From JAIQFL01 sp035501495 (lineage in GTDB: Bacteria; Acidobacteriota; Terriglobia; Bryobacterales; Bryobacteraceae): a stretch of DNA of 64,000 nucleotides. The position numbers and the translations under genes were made by a program. Location of the stretch: the NCBI GenBank assembly GCA_035501495.1, contig DATJWB010000045.1:1-64000 (forward strand), written 5' to 3'. The notes below the pieces were generated by a model, which searched no databases, was not told the origin of the DNA, and saw only the letters and a program-made list of their open reading frames with translations. Shown here one piece after another: positions 8,258-18,138 of this stretch (its first letter is position 1; every line of letters begins with the position of its first letter).

Positions 8258-10813
8258 ATGGGGAGATTTGCATTTTGGGAGCAGACCCTGCAGGACGCAC
8301 GATACGCCGTGCGCGCGATGGCGGCCAATCCTCTGTTCACTGCGACGGCAGCGCTCTCGCTGGCCCTCGGGATCGGCGCCAATACCGCGATCTACAGCTT
8401 CATGGAAGCAATCCTGTTGCGGTCGCTGCCGGTGGCCCATCCGGAACAACTCGCGATCCTCAATTGGCACGCATCGCGTCGTCCGGGAGTGATGAAGAGC
8501 GGTATGGGGACCATGCATGAATACGGAAAAGGGGGGCGCCAGAGCCCCAACTTCCCATTTGCGGCCTATCAGACGTTGTTCGACAATCCCGCCCTGTTCT
8601 CCGCGATGTTTGGCTACACCTTTCCGCAAGGTCTGAACGTGAATGCCGGCCAGGGGGCCGAAACCATTCCCGGCGGATTTGTCTCCGGAAACTACTTCAG
8701 CAGCCTGGGGGTGCCGCCAACCGTGGGGCGATTGATCAGCGACGAAGACGATCGCCCCGGAGCACTCGCGACCGTGGTGATCTCGTATCAGTACTGGCAA
8801 CGCCGCTTCGACGCCGACCCGTCGGCGGCCGGCAGATCGATCACCATCAACGGGCTGCCCTTCACCATCATCGGCGTCTCCGACCCCCGGTTCTCCGGCG
8901 TCGATCCCCGGTCGAAGGCGGCGCTGTTTCTTCCGATCCAGGCGATTCCGCGGCTCTCGGCCGATCCGGCGGCGGAGGAGCGTCGCCGCTTTTTCGACAA
9001 GAATTTCTACTGGATCGAAATGATGATCCGGTTGCGCCCGGGCGTCCGCCTGGAACAGGCCGAGGCCGTCCTGCGCGCGCAGTTTCACACCTTCGCGGCC
9101 GGCACCGCGGCATCGCCACAAGACGCCGAAGTACTCCCGGAGTTGGCCCTCGAGGCAGGCGGAGCCGGGTTGGACTCGCTGCGGCGCCAATACTCCCGGC
9201 CGTTGTACGTACTCATGGCGATGGTCGGCCTGATTCTGGCGATCGTCTGCGCCAATCTCGCCAATCTGCTGCTGGCGCGCGCGGCCGCGCGGCGCCGCGA
9301 GATCGCGGTCCGCCTCAGCCTGGGCGCGGGCCGGGTGAGGCTGGTGCGCCAGATGCTGACCGAAAGCGCGCTGCTCTCGCTGTTTGGCGGCGTGTTAGGA
9401 CTGCCCGTAGCCTTCGCCGGAATCCGCCTGATTACCTGGTTGATCGCCAATGGACGCGAGAACTTCACTTTGGATGCGGCGCTCAATTGGCCCGTGTTGG
9501 CGTTTACATTCGCGCTGGCGGCCGTGGCGGGAATGGTGTTTGGCCTGGTGCCGGCCATCCAGGCTACCAGGCTTGACTACACGCCGGCGTTCAAGGAGGG
9601 CCGTTCCGTGGGCCCGGAGGGTGCGGCCCATCGCTTTCGGCCACGCCTCCCTCAAACTCTCATCGTGGCGCAGATCGGGGTGTCCCTGCTTCTGGTCATC
9701 GGCGCGGGACTGTTCGTCCGGACGCTCTCCAATCTCCACTCGATCGATGTCGGATTCAACCGCGAGAACCTTCTGCTCGTGAACATCAACGGCCGGCAGG
9801 CAGGCTATCGCGATGCCGCACTCGGCCGCTTCTATGCGGGCCTGCTCGACCATTTCCGCGAGATTCCCGGCGTGCGCTCGGCCGCCGCGTCGAACTTTCC
9901 GCTGGTGGCCCGGTACGTCAACAATCCCAGCGTGACAATTCCCGGCCGTCCACAGCAACAAGCCGCTACGACCACCTATCGGCTGGACGTCGATCCCGCC
10001 TTCCTCGATACCATGCAGATTCCTATCGTCATGGGCCGTGGATTGGAGGCCGGCGACCTGGCGTCGCCCGCCGTCGCGGTGGTGAATCAGAGATTCGCAG
10101 CTGTCTTCTTCAACGGCGAGAACCCCGTGGGCCGCCAGTTCGGATTAGGCTACCCGGCCGGCGGTCCGTTGTTTCAAATCGTGGGTGTGAGCCGGAATGC
10201 GCACTACAATTCCCTGCAGGAGCGCGACGAGCCGGCCGTGTACGTTCCGTACACCCACGATCTGGCCTCCATGCGAGGCCTGTTCTTCGAATTGCGAACC
10301 GCGGGCGACCCCTTGGGCGCCGTACCGGCCGTTCGCCGGATTGTTCACGATGCCAGCCCCGAGGTCTCGATTACCGAGGTCTCGTCACAAGCCCAGGTCA
10401 TCGAGCAGACGATCTCGCAGGAGCGCACGTTTGCGGATTTGGCGACGTGCTTCGCCGGCCTCGCCTTGTTGATCGCCTGCGTCGGCCTTTACGGCGCCAT
10501 GGCGTTCACCGTTGCCAGGCGAACGGGCGAGATCGGCATCCGCATGGCGTTGGGGGCGCAACGGTCGAAGATCATCCGCATGGTTCTGCGCGAAGTGTTG
10601 CTGCTCACCGCAGTTGGGCTGGCAGTCGGATATGGGGCCGCGCGCTTCTCGATCCACCTCGTGGAGTCGTTTCTGTACGGCGTGAAAGCCAACGACCCGC
10701 TGGCCGTGGCAGCGGCCATCGCGATCCTCCTCGCGGCTGCGCTTGCGGCCGGCTACGTACCCGCCTGGAGGGCGTCGCGGATCGATCCGGTGGCGGCGTT
10801 GCGCAGCGAGTAG
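8258..10813 (+). CDS. Second MacB/FtsX-type orphan permease (ADOP family)
   Basis: An 851-residue paralogue of the permease at 4211. It lacks the soluble prefix and begins almost at once with DARYAVRAMAANPLFTATAA and the first membrane segment LALGIGANTAIYSF. The MacB periplasmic region follows, then the first FtsX block (ANLANLLLARAAARRREIAV, LSLGAGRVRLVRQMLTESAL), a second periplasmic region, and the final FtsX block (GEIGIRMALGAQRSKIIRMV). GGGAGGGG just upstream supports the ATG at 8258. No regulator or ATPase is adjacent. Probably an inner-membrane efflux or lipoprotein-handling component; substrate unknown. Confidence 0.9.
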   Translation: MGRFAFWEQTLQDARYAVRAMAANPLFTATAALSLALGIGANTAIYSFMEAILLRSLPVAHPEQLAILNWHASRRPGVMKSGMGTMHEYGKGGRQSPNFPFAAYQTLFDNPALFSAMFGYTFPQGLNVNAGQGAETIPGGFVSGNYFSSLGVPPTVGRLISDEDDRPGALATVVISYQYWQRRFDADPSAAGRSITINGLPFTIIGVSDPRFSGVDPRSKAALFLPIQAIPRLSADPAAEERRRFFDKNFYWIEMMIRLRPGVRLEQAEAVLRAQFHTFAAGTAASPQDAEVLPELALEAGGAGLDSLRRQYSRPLYVLMAMVGLILAIVCANLANLLLARAAARRREIAVRLSLGAGRVRLVRQMLTESALLSLFGGVLGLPVAFAGIRLITWLIANGRENFTLDAALNWPVLAFTFALAAVAGMVFGLVPAIQATRLDYTPAFKEGRSVGPEGAAHRFRPRLPQTLIVAQIGVSLLLVIGAGLFVRTLSNLHSIDVGFNRENLLLVNINGRQAGYRDAALGRFYAGLLDHFREIPGVRSAAASNFPLVARYVNNPSVTIPGRPQQQAATTTYRLDVDPAFLDTMQIPIVMGRGLEAGDLASPAVAVVNQRFAAVFFNGENPVGRQFGLGYPAGGPLFQIVGVSRNAHYNSLQERDEPAVYVPYTHDLASMRGLFFELRTAGDPLGAVPAVRRIVHDASPEVSITEVSSQAQVIEQTISQERTFADLATCFAGLALLIACVGLYGAMAFTVARRTGEIGIRMALGAQRSKIIRMVLREVLLLTAVGLAVGYGAARFSIHLVESFLYGVKANDPLAVAAAIAILLAAALAAGYVPAWRASRIDPVAALRSE

Positions 10814-10821
10814 CGAGAGAT

Positions 10822-10862
10822 GTGGCGCGGGTGCTCCTGCCTGGCACGAGTGCCCGCGCCAC
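10822..10862. repeat. Dispersed 41-bp palindromic repeat, family A
   Basis: Begins GTGGCGCGGG and ends CCCGCGCCAC, a perfect 10-bp inverted repeat around a C/T-rich centre. It has the same 41-bp length and 35 identical positions relative to the element at 61284-61324. It lies between the second permease and the PQQ dehydrogenase. Confidence 0.7.
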
Positions 10863-10900
10863 GTCGCCGTTGCGCCTCAACTCGGATAATCTGTTAGGCG

Positions 10901-13054
10901 ATGCGTTCCGTCTATGTCATCCTGCTGGCGGCCGCGACGGTGCCCGGCTCCGCACAAACGGACTGGCCCGCATACGGCCACGACGCGGGCGGCACGAAGT
11001 TTTCGCCCCTCCGCCAGATCAATCGCTCCAATGTCGCGAGCCTGCACCGCGCGTGGACCTACCACACGGCCGAACCCGAGCGCCCGTTCGAGGCCACGCC
11101 GCTGGTGGCGGGTGGCCGCATGTACCTGTCCACTCCCGGCGGCCGCATCGTCGCGCTGAGTCCCGAGACGGGCATGCAGATCTGGAGCTACGACCCGCAG
11201 GTCCAGCGTCCGAAAGCCAATCGCGGCGTGTCCTGGTGGCCCGGAGCGAGAGGGATGCCGCCGCGCATCATGGCGGCGACGGCGGATGGCCGCCTGATCG
11301 CGCTCGATGCCGCGAGCGGCAAGCCCGTCCTGAGCTTCGGCGATAACGGCACGGTCGACCTGCGCACGGGGATCTCCGACCGGTTCCCTAATGCTTCCTA
11401 CGGCTTCACCTCGCCGCCCGCAATCTACCGCGATCTCGCGATCGTCGGCCCGACTACGCCGGAAGGGCCCGCCAAAGGCCCCAGCGGGGATCCTCGCGCC
11501 TTCGATGTGCGAACCGGGAAACTGGTGTGGCGCTTCCACACCGTACCGCAGCCCGGAGAGCCGGGCAGCGACACGTGGGGTGTGGATGGATGGAAAGACC
11601 GCTCCGGCCCGAGCGTCTGGGGACCCATCACCGTGGATGCTTCGCGCGGCCTCGTATTTCTCGCGGTAGGCAATCCGGCCGACAGTTTCTATGGCGCCGA
11701 CCGCAAGGGCATGAACCTCTACGCGAATTGCGTGGTCGCGCTCGATGCCGCCACGGGCAAACTCCGCTGGTACCACCAACTGGTGCACCACGACATTTTC
11801 GATTATGATCTGCCGGCCGGCCCCGCGCTCATCGAGGCAGTGCGGAATGGCAAGAAGATCCCCGCAGTGGCCCAGATCACGAAAATGGGGCTCCTGTTCG
11901 TTCTCGACCGGCTCACGGGCGAACCCATCTTCGGCGAGGAAGAACGTCCCGTGGCCAAAAGCGACGTGCCCGGCGAAGCGTCCTGGCCCACTCAGCCGTT
12001 TCCGTTGAAGCCGCCGCCACTAGCCCGCCTCAGCATGACACGAAGCGAAGTCACCCGCCGCACTCCCGAGGCGCAGCGCTACTGCGCGGAACAGTTCGAT
12101 CAGTTTCGCGGCGCGGCGCTCTACACGCCGTTCGGCCTGCAGAAGACGCTGGTTTTCCCCGGCTCGATGGGCGGAGGCAACTGGGGCGGCGTTTCGTTTG
12201 ACCCGACCCTCGACCTCGTTTTCGTCAATACGACAAGCCTCGGAGGAATGGGCCAGATGGCGCCTTCTCCGGCCGGTTCGCCCATGCCTTACCGCAACGA
12301 ACTGGGCTACGCCCGATTTACCGACCAGGACCATTACCCTTGCCAGCAGCCGCCGTGGGGGGAACTGAGCGCCGTCAACACCGCCACCGGCGAAGTCGCC
12401 TGGAAGGTACCCTTGGGAAACTTCGACGAGCTCGAACCACAGGGCCTGAAGAACACCGGCACTCCCAACGTAGGCGGGACACTGGCGACCGGCGGGGGAC
12501 TCGTCTTCGTGGGCGCCACCAGCGACGCTCGCTTCCGGGCCTTCGATTCCCGTACGGGCGCCGAGGTCTGGAGCGCCCGCCTGGATGCCACCGGGAACGC
12601 CACGCCCATCAGCTATCTCGGCCGCGACGGCAAGCAGTATGTCGTGATCGCGGCCGGCGGCCCGTCGAATCTGCGCAACGTCGGGAACATGTCCGCGAAC
12701 CACGCCGACACCCTGATCGCATTTGCTCTTGGCGGGCGCGACGAAAGCAGCCCTCCCTCGACCGCGCCTTCGGTACCCGCAGACACCGTCGGGGGAGCGG
12801 CGCCCCAGATCGCCGAAAGCAGCGACCTCCCGGAGGCGCCCGGCAAAGCACTGGTGGTCCGCGTCTGCAGCGACTGCCATGGCGTGGGGACCTTCGCAGC
12901 CAGCCGCATGAGCCGCCAGGAATGGAAGGATGTAGTGGACGACATGGTGTCTCGCGGCGCGGCTGCGGACGCTCAGGAGATCCGCGCGATCGTGGACTAT
13001 CTCGCCGCCCATCTCGGCGGGGCCGCCGGCTCGCGCCGCAAGCGCGGCCAGTGA
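10901..13054 (+). CDS. Secreted PQQ-dependent dehydrogenase with C-terminal cytochrome c site
   Basis: A 717-residue quinoprotein of the alcohol/glucose dehydrogenase class, active in the periplasm. The N-terminus MRSVYVILLAAATVPGSAQ is a signal peptide. Next comes the opening beta-propeller blade WPAYGHDAGGTKFSPLRQIN, typical of PQQ dehydrogenases, with repeated tryptophan-docking-like blades (for example TGMQIWSYDP, GKLVWRF, GEVAWKVPLG, GAEVWSARLD). The last 65 residues hold CSDCH, a covalent haem c motif, at about residues 655-659. The enzyme would oxidise a sugar or alcohol and pass electrons through its own haem to the respiratory chain. The substrate is not predictable; the GCD-type propeller suggests a sugar. 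No PQQ synthesis genes lie in the window. Confidence 0.88.
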   Translation: MRSVYVILLAAATVPGSAQTDWPAYGHDAGGTKFSPLRQINRSNVASLHRAWTYHTAEPERPFEATPLVAGGRMYLSTPGGRIVALSPETGMQIWSYDPQVQRPKANRGVSWWPGARGMPPRIMAATADGRLIALDAASGKPVLSFGDNGTVDLRTGISDRFPNASYGFTSPPAIYRDLAIVGPTTPEGPAKGPSGDPRAFDVRTGKLVWRFHTVPQPGEPGSDTWGVDGWKDRSGPSVWGPITVDASRGLVFLAVGNPADSFYGADRKGMNLYANCVVALDAATGKLRWYHQLVHHDIFDYDLPAGPALIEAVRNGKKIPAVAQITKMGLLFVLDRLTGEPIFGEEERPVAKSDVPGEASWPTQPFPLKPPPLARLSMTRSEVTRRTPEAQRYCAEQFDQFRGAALYTPFGLQKTLVFPGSMGGGNWGGVSFDPTLDLVFVNTTSLGGMGQMAPSPAGSPMPYRNELGYARFTDQDHYPCQQPPWGELSAVNTATGEVAWKVPLGNFDELEPQGLKNTGTPNVGGTLATGGGLVFVGATSDARFRAFDSRTGAEVWSARLDATGNATPISYLGRDGKQYVVIAAGGPSNLRNVGNMSANHADTLIAFALGGRDESSPPSTAPSVPADTVGGAAPQIAESSDLPEAPGKALVVRVCSDCHGVGTFAASRMSRQEWKDVVDDMVSRGAAADAQEIRAIVDYLAAHLGGAAGSRRKRGQ

Positions 13055-13256
13055 CACTGTTTTTGATTGCGGCAGCCGAAGTGCACCTGCCGTGCCCGTG
13101 CGACTCCGGGATGCATCGCTTCTTTCGCGTAACGCCTGCACACACAAGATCGCGCTGCCCGGCCTGTTGAATACCCGGGCGGTGGATTGTCGCGCGGCCG
13201 CATCATCGGAAGCGGCGTCCTGCCGCATGGCCACAATCATCTCGACGGATCGAACC

Positions 13257-15410
13257 ATGTCTAACTCTGCAATCCCACGACTTGCCGCCGTTCTGCTCCC
13301 GTTTGCACTCATGGCGCAGAGTGACATCGGCGGGCGTAACTCACACCCGCTCATCCACGCGAAGGTTGACGAAGCCCAAGTAGTCACTCTTGCGGGCAAC
13401 ACCCATCCCCAAGCCACGCTGGAAAATGATCGCGGCGCCGTTCCCGACAGTCTCGCGATGGAACATATGCTGCTGCAGTTGAAGCGTCCGGCGGAACAGG
13501 AGCAAGCCGTCAAGCAACTCATCGAACAGCTCCACACGCCGGGATCGCCCAACTATCATCGCTGGCTCACCGCGTCGCAATTTGGCCAGGCCTACGGCCC
13601 GTCGCCGCAGGACATCGCCACGGTCACCGGGTGGCTCGAGGCGCACGGCTTTACCGTCAACCAGGTGCATCCCAGCGGCATGCTGGTGGACTTCTCCGGC
13701 ACCGCGGGCCAGGTGCGCGCCGCCCTTCACACCGAGATCCACTACCTGAACGCCGGCGGCCAGGAGCATCTCGCCAACATGAGCGATCCGCAGATCCCGG
13801 CGGCTCTCGCGCCGGCGGTGGCAGGAGTGATCGCGCTGAACGACTTCAAACCTCACGCCATGCGGAAGCGCGCCAACTTCACTTTCGGCTCGGGTAACTC
13901 CGCGAGCCAGGCCCTGACGCCCTCCGATCTCGCGACCATTTACAACTTCAGCCCGCTGTTCGCCGCCGGAATTACCGGGAAGGGCCAAACCATCGCGGTA
14001 ATCGAAGACAGCGACCTGTATAGCGACGCCGACTGGTCCACGTTCCGCGCCACCTTCGGCCTGGCGCAATACTCCTCCGGCTCGTTGACCACGCTGCATC
14101 CGGGGTGCAGCGATCCCGGAGTGCCGCGGGGAGCTTCGGCGGGCGATGACGGCGAGGCTACGCTCGACGCCGAATGGGCCGCCGCGGCCGCGCCCGATGC
14201 CTCGATCGTAGTGGCCTCCTGCGCCAGCACGCGGTCCACGTTCGGCGGGTTGATCGCGCTCGAGAACCTCATCAACTCATCCAACCCGCCATCGGTAATC
14301 AGCATCAGTTACGGGAGCTGCGAGGCGGAAAACGGCGAAGCCGGCAATGCGGCCTTCAACACAGCCTACCAGCAGGCCGCCGCCGAAGGCATTTCCGTTT
14401 TTGTTTCCGCGGGCGACGAAGGAGGCGCGAGCTGCGACGCCGGATCGAGCGGCGCCACGCACGGGATCGGCGTCAGCGGCTGGGCTTCGACGCCTTACAA
14501 TGTGGCGGTCGGCGGCACCGACTTTTCGGATGCGTACAATCACGCAATCGGCACGTACTGGAGCGCGTCCAATAGTGCCAGCTATGGCTCGGCGCTCTCG
14601 TATATTCCGGAGATTCCGTGGAACGATTCCTGCGCCGGCGGACTTTTGGCGAGCTTCTACGGGTTCGACACCACGTACGGCACCAGCGGCTTCTGCGCCA
14701 GCACGGCCGCCAGCCGGAACGGATTGCAGGTGGTGGGCGCAGGAAGCGGCGGCCCCAGCGGGTGCGCGACCGGCACACCTGCGACCGCGGGTGTCGTGGG
14801 CGGCACTTGCCAGGGGTACGCGAAACCGGATTGGCAGGCGGGCATTCCCGGCATTCCCAACGATGGCATGCGCGATCTTCCCGACGTCTCGCTGTTCGCC
14901 GGTGACGGCGTGTGGGGGCATTACTACGTGATCTGCTGGTCGGACGTGAGAAACGGAGGTGCGCCGTGCACGGGCGATCCGAGCGGCTGGGGAGGCGCCG
15001 GAGGCACGTCCTTCTCCGCGCCCATCATGGCCGGCATTCTGGCGCTGGTCAATCAAAAGACCGGCGGCCCGCAAGGCAACCCCAATTACGTCTACTACCG
15101 GCTCGCGGCGCAGGCATTCGCGTCCGGTCCCGGGGCGTGCGATGCCAGCGGAGGAAACACCGCCTTGGCCAGTTGCATCTTCTATAACGTCACGCAGGGC
15201 GACATCGCGGTGAACTGCGGCGGAAGCGAGAACTGCTACGGCGCCGCGACGGTTGCCAGCGGCGGAAGGCGCGGCTCGATCGCGCTGAATGGCGCGCTTT
15301 CGACGTCTTCGCAATCGTACGCGCCGGCCTGGAGCGCCGGCACGGGCTGGAGTTTCGCCACAGGCATCGGCACCGTAAACGCCTACAACCTGGTCATGAA
15401 CTGGCCATAA
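13257..15410 (+). CDS. Kumamolisin-like pro-protease, peptidase family S53 (sedolisin)
   Basis: A secreted acid-stable serine-carboxyl protease made as a proenzyme. The ATG at 13257 gives MSNSAIPRLAAVLLPFALMA, a signal peptide; earlier in-frame starts at 13092 and 13227 add unlikely residues. An activation prodomain follows (about residues 30-190, with TPGSPNYHRWLTASQF and VDFSGTAGQVRAALHTEIHY), then the catalytic domain. The S53 triad is visible as the Glu and Asp of GEATLDAEW and the Ser of GGTSFSAP; the oxyanion Asp is in SAGDEGG. Length is about 717 residues, with a Gly/Ser-rich C-terminal part. Probably degrades extracellular protein. Confidence 0.92.
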   Translation: MSNSAIPRLAAVLLPFALMAQSDIGGRNSHPLIHAKVDEAQVVTLAGNTHPQATLENDRGAVPDSLAMEHMLLQLKRPAEQEQAVKQLIEQLHTPGSPNYHRWLTASQFGQAYGPSPQDIATVTGWLEAHGFTVNQVHPSGMLVDFSGTAGQVRAALHTEIHYLNAGGQEHLANMSDPQIPAALAPAVAGVIALNDFKPHAMRKRANFTFGSGNSASQALTPSDLATIYNFSPLFAAGITGKGQTIAVIEDSDLYSDADWSTFRATFGLAQYSSGSLTTLHPGCSDPGVPRGASAGDDGEATLDAEWAAAAAPDASIVVASCASTRSTFGGLIALENLINSSNPPSVISISYGSCEAENGEAGNAAFNTAYQQAAAEGISVFVSAGDEGGASCDAGSSGATHGIGVSGWASTPYNVAVGGTDFSDAYNHAIGTYWSASNSASYGSALSYIPEIPWNDSCAGGLLASFYGFDTTYGTSGFCASTAASRNGLQVVGAGSGGPSGCATGTPATAGVVGGTCQGYAKPDWQAGIPGIPNDGMRDLPDVSLFAGDGVWGHYYVICWSDVRNGGAPCTGDPSGWGGAGGTSFSAPIMAGILALVNQKTGGPQGNPNYVYYRLAAQAFASGPGACDASGGNTALASCIFYNVTQGDIAVNCGGSENCYGAATVASGGRRGSIALNGALSTSSQSYAPAWSAGTGWSFATGIGTVNAYNLVMNWP

Positions 15411-15419
15411 ATCTTGGGC

Positions 15420-15461
15420 GCAGGCAACTCTTGCCTGCCCCCATGGGCCCCGGCGGCCCAT
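15420..15461. terminator. Two tandem hairpins between convergent genes
   Basis: GCAGGCAA-CTC-TTGCCTGC (15420-15438) and ATGGGCC-CCGGC-GGCCCAT (15443-15461) stand in tandem in the 71-bp gap between the ends of the S53 and GH67 genes. They are well placed as a bidirectional terminator although no T run follows. Confidence 0.5.
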
Positions 15462-15481
15462 AGGCGACTGTTCGAGAAAGG

Positions 15482-18001
15482 TTACTGCCTCGCTTCGGGG
15501 AGGATCTCGAGATAGTCTATGCCGGCGGGCTCGTTCCGATCGGGCACGCCTTCGATGCGGATTTCGTCTCCGGGATGCAGGTCGATTCCGGAGATCACGC
15601 GCCGCGAGGATGATGTGCCATCCATCTTCCGGGTCGGGGGCAGGCGGCCGTCCGCGGCCCACTCGTTCACCAGTTGATTTGCCACCCACAGCCGAAAGTG
15701 AGAAACACCGTCGATCTGGTCGAAGTACTGCACGCGCAGCGTGTGCCAGCCGGCGGGGCCATCGTAACGGAGGCTGGCGGTGCAGCGCGCCGCGGGACAG
15801 CCGATCGCTTTCCCGCCGGAAGCCGCTTCCCACGGGGTCACGTCGCGCACCGTGTAGCCGTCCAGGCTCATGGCCTCCGCCTCGATGCGGCCCGGGTGAT
15901 GGCCCACTCGCCCCTTCGCGTCGGCAATCCCGGAGGAGCGCAGGAACCAGTTGGATACGGCGTCGCGCCACACTTCGGCCTGGCCCACCTGATACTCCAG
16001 TTGCGCCAGCACCTCGCGATAGCGCTGGTCATCAACGATGCCCTTCAAGGTCTTCCAAGCGCGCGGGTAGCCGGCAGCCGCGTCCGCGCCCTCGTAATGC
16101 GAATCGTATATGTACTGGATGACGGTCTTGCCCGAATGCAGCCTGTGGGTGTAGGGGACATGGTGCAGGAACAGCAGCAGGTCGTCGGGACAGGTCTCGA
16201 TAGATTCGTAGACGTGCGCCACAGGGGGGCGATACTGGCCAATGTAACCCGTGCCGGTGGCCACCGTCCGATCCATACCGGCGCCTTTCTCATCGGCATT
16301 GTGCCACTGTCCCCAGCCGTTGCGCTCGGAGGCTTCTACGCTTACGCCGTAGTGGTTGCCTACGATGTCGGTGAGCGTCTGCAACCCCAGAGGGCCGGTG
16401 TAATTCTCGAAATCGCGCCAGGTGCGCAGTTGCAGTGCGGGAATCGTCTGCAGCACTTTCGGATCGTCGCCGAACGTCAGCCGCGTCCACTCCTCGACGA
16501 TTTGCCGCGAACTCAAATCGGGATTCCACGCCAGGCGTCCGAAGCCATAGAGGTTGGCCTGAGAGAGATGGTTGCCCAGCCAGTTGTCGTCCAGCCCCAC
16601 ATTCACGACGCCCACGAAGCCGCCGGTGGGACGATGGAACACCTTGCCGGCTGCCAGCGCTTTCACCGGAGTAGCCTGTCCGGCAGCGCCCGCGTGCATA
16701 TCGAAATCCAGCGTCTCCTTCCACATGGGCACCAGAAAGACGGTATACCGGGCCTGCCCGAAGTACTCCTGGGTGACCTGCAGTTCGATCGCCTGGTTGG
16801 TTTTCTCCAGCGCTCCGAACAGCGGCGAGGCGGGCTCGCGCACCTGAAAATCGATGGGGCCGTTCTTGATCTGCACGATCACGTTGTCGTCGAACGAACC
16901 GTCGAGCGGATGGAAGTTGTCGTAGGCCGCGCGGCCGCGGTCGTTCTTGGGATTGCGCCAGTCCATGTGATGGTCGTAGACGAAGCCACGATAGAAAAGC
17001 AGGCCCCCATGCGGCTTGAGCCCGCGGGCCACCACGTTGGCGGCATCCGCGTGCGTTCTCCCATAAGTAGAGGGGCCCACGCGCCCTTCGGAATCGGCCT
17101 TCAGGACGAAGCCGGCGAAGTCGGGGATGGCCTCGTAGAGATCGTCCGCGCGCGCCTTCCACCACGCAGCCACGCGCGCATCGAGAGGATCGAACGTATC
17201 CAGGCCCCCCAACGACTTGGGACTGCCGAAATCGACCGCGATCGAGACGCGCACACCCCAGGGGCGAAACGCGTCGGCGATGCGCGCGATCTGCGGGATA
17301 AAGTCGGCCCCCAGAGCTCGCGGATTGGCGTTCACGCTGGTGACGGTGCATCCGTTGATGCCGAGCGAGGCGAGCAGGCGGCCGTACTCGCTGACCCGCG
17401 ACAGGTCTTCCCGGACATGCAGGTTTTCCCAGAAGATCGATCGTCCGCCGTAGCCGCGCTCGATCGAGCCGTCGAGATTGTCCCACTGGTTGACCCAGCG
17501 CGCCGGAGCATAGGGCGTCTGCTGATCGCTCAAAGGTGCGACGGGGTCGCCGGTTCCGATCTTCCGCAGGTAAGCGAAGACGCCATAGAGCACGCCCGCA
17601 TCGTCCGCGCCGGCGATCACGGTATGGGCGGCGCCGCCGCCCACGTGGACGGTCGTCAACCAAAAGCCATTCGGACCGAGGGCAGCATCGAGATGCAACT
17701 GCGGCGCTTCCTGCCTGAGCTGGGCAAGGGTCCCCAGCACGAGCGCCGATTCGGCCGGCAACCCCGATTCGATTCGCAGCGTATGGCCGAGCATGCCGCG
17801 TACACCGCGGATTAACTCGCTTTGCGCACTCTCGATGACCGGCGACTTGCCGTAAATGACCAGCTCAGCGGGAACCGACGTGCGGTATTGACGGACCGCG
17901 CTATCGCTCAAGGGCTCGTAGCGCAGCCAGGCGGCAGCGCCCGTTTCACCGCAGAGGTTTCCCGCGAGGATTCCGCCGAGGATACAGATCTTGCGCAGCA
18001 T
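15482..18001 (-). CDS. aguA: GH67 alpha-glucuronidase with extra C-terminal domain
   Basis: Removes 4-O-methylglucuronic acid from xylan oligosaccharides. The 839-residue protein has a signal peptide, an N-terminal domain (about 30-150, LVLGTLAQLRQE...), then the GH67 barrel opened by RWVNQWDNLDGSIERGYGG. Family landmarks follow: VLKADSEGRVGP (the acid Glu), LLFYRGFVYDHHMDW and NGPIDFQVREP (the Asp and Glu of the active site). Typical GH67 enzymes have about 700 residues; the extra 130 at the C-terminus begin PGRIEAEAMSLDGYTV and end AGIDYLEIL, which looks like a beta-sandwich carbohydrate-binding module. Convergent with the protease. With the GH2 enzyme at 58.7 kb it points to plant polysaccharide use. 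Confidence 0.92.
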   Translation of the reverse strand: MLRKICILGGILAGNLCGETGAAAWLRYEPLSDSAVRQYRTSVPAELVIYGKSPVIESAQSELIRGVRGMLGHTLRIESGLPAESALVLGTLAQLRQEAPQLHLDAALGPNGFWLTTVHVGGGAAHTVIAGADDAGVLYGVFAYLRKIGTGDPVAPLSDQQTPYAPARWVNQWDNLDGSIERGYGGRSIFWENLHVREDLSRVSEYGRLLASLGINGCTVTSVNANPRALGADFIPQIARIADAFRPWGVRVSIAVDFGSPKSLGGLDTFDPLDARVAAWWKARADDLYEAIPDFAGFVLKADSEGRVGPSTYGRTHADAANVVARGLKPHGGLLFYRGFVYDHHMDWRNPKNDRGRAAYDNFHPLDGSFDDNVIVQIKNGPIDFQVREPASPLFGALEKTNQAIELQVTQEYFGQARYTVFLVPMWKETLDFDMHAGAAGQATPVKALAAGKVFHRPTGGFVGVVNVGLDDNWLGNHLSQANLYGFGRLAWNPDLSSRQIVEEWTRLTFGDDPKVLQTIPALQLRTWRDFENYTGPLGLQTLTDIVGNHYGVSVEASERNGWGQWHNADEKGAGMDRTVATGTGYIGQYRPPVAHVYESIETCPDDLLLFLHHVPYTHRLHSGKTVIQYIYDSHYEGADAAAGYPRAWKTLKGIVDDQRYREVLAQLEYQVGQAEVWRDAVSNWFLRSSGIADAKGRVGHHPGRIEAEAMSLDGYTVRDVTPWEAASGGKAIGCPAARCTASLRYDGPAGWHTLRVQYFDQIDGVSHFRLWVANQLVNEWAADGRLPPTRKMDGTSSSRRVISGIDLHPGDEIRIEGVPDRNEPAGIDYLEILPEARQ

Positions 18002-18138
18002 GCCGGTCTCCTCATCCGACGATATTTAGTTGTGACGGCAAACAATATGGTACAGCACGGCAAGCTCAGGGCGGTACAGAAGCTGCCCGGCGAATTGCGT
18101 TGTGGTGGGGCCAATGTAAACCCGGAGCCTGGAGAGGA

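Noticed and set aside
15674..17815. Open frame of 713 codons on the + strand opposite the GH67 gene
   Set aside because: It lies wholly within a gene with clear family motifs, its translation has no domain pattern, and long antisense open frames are expected in GC-rich DNA.
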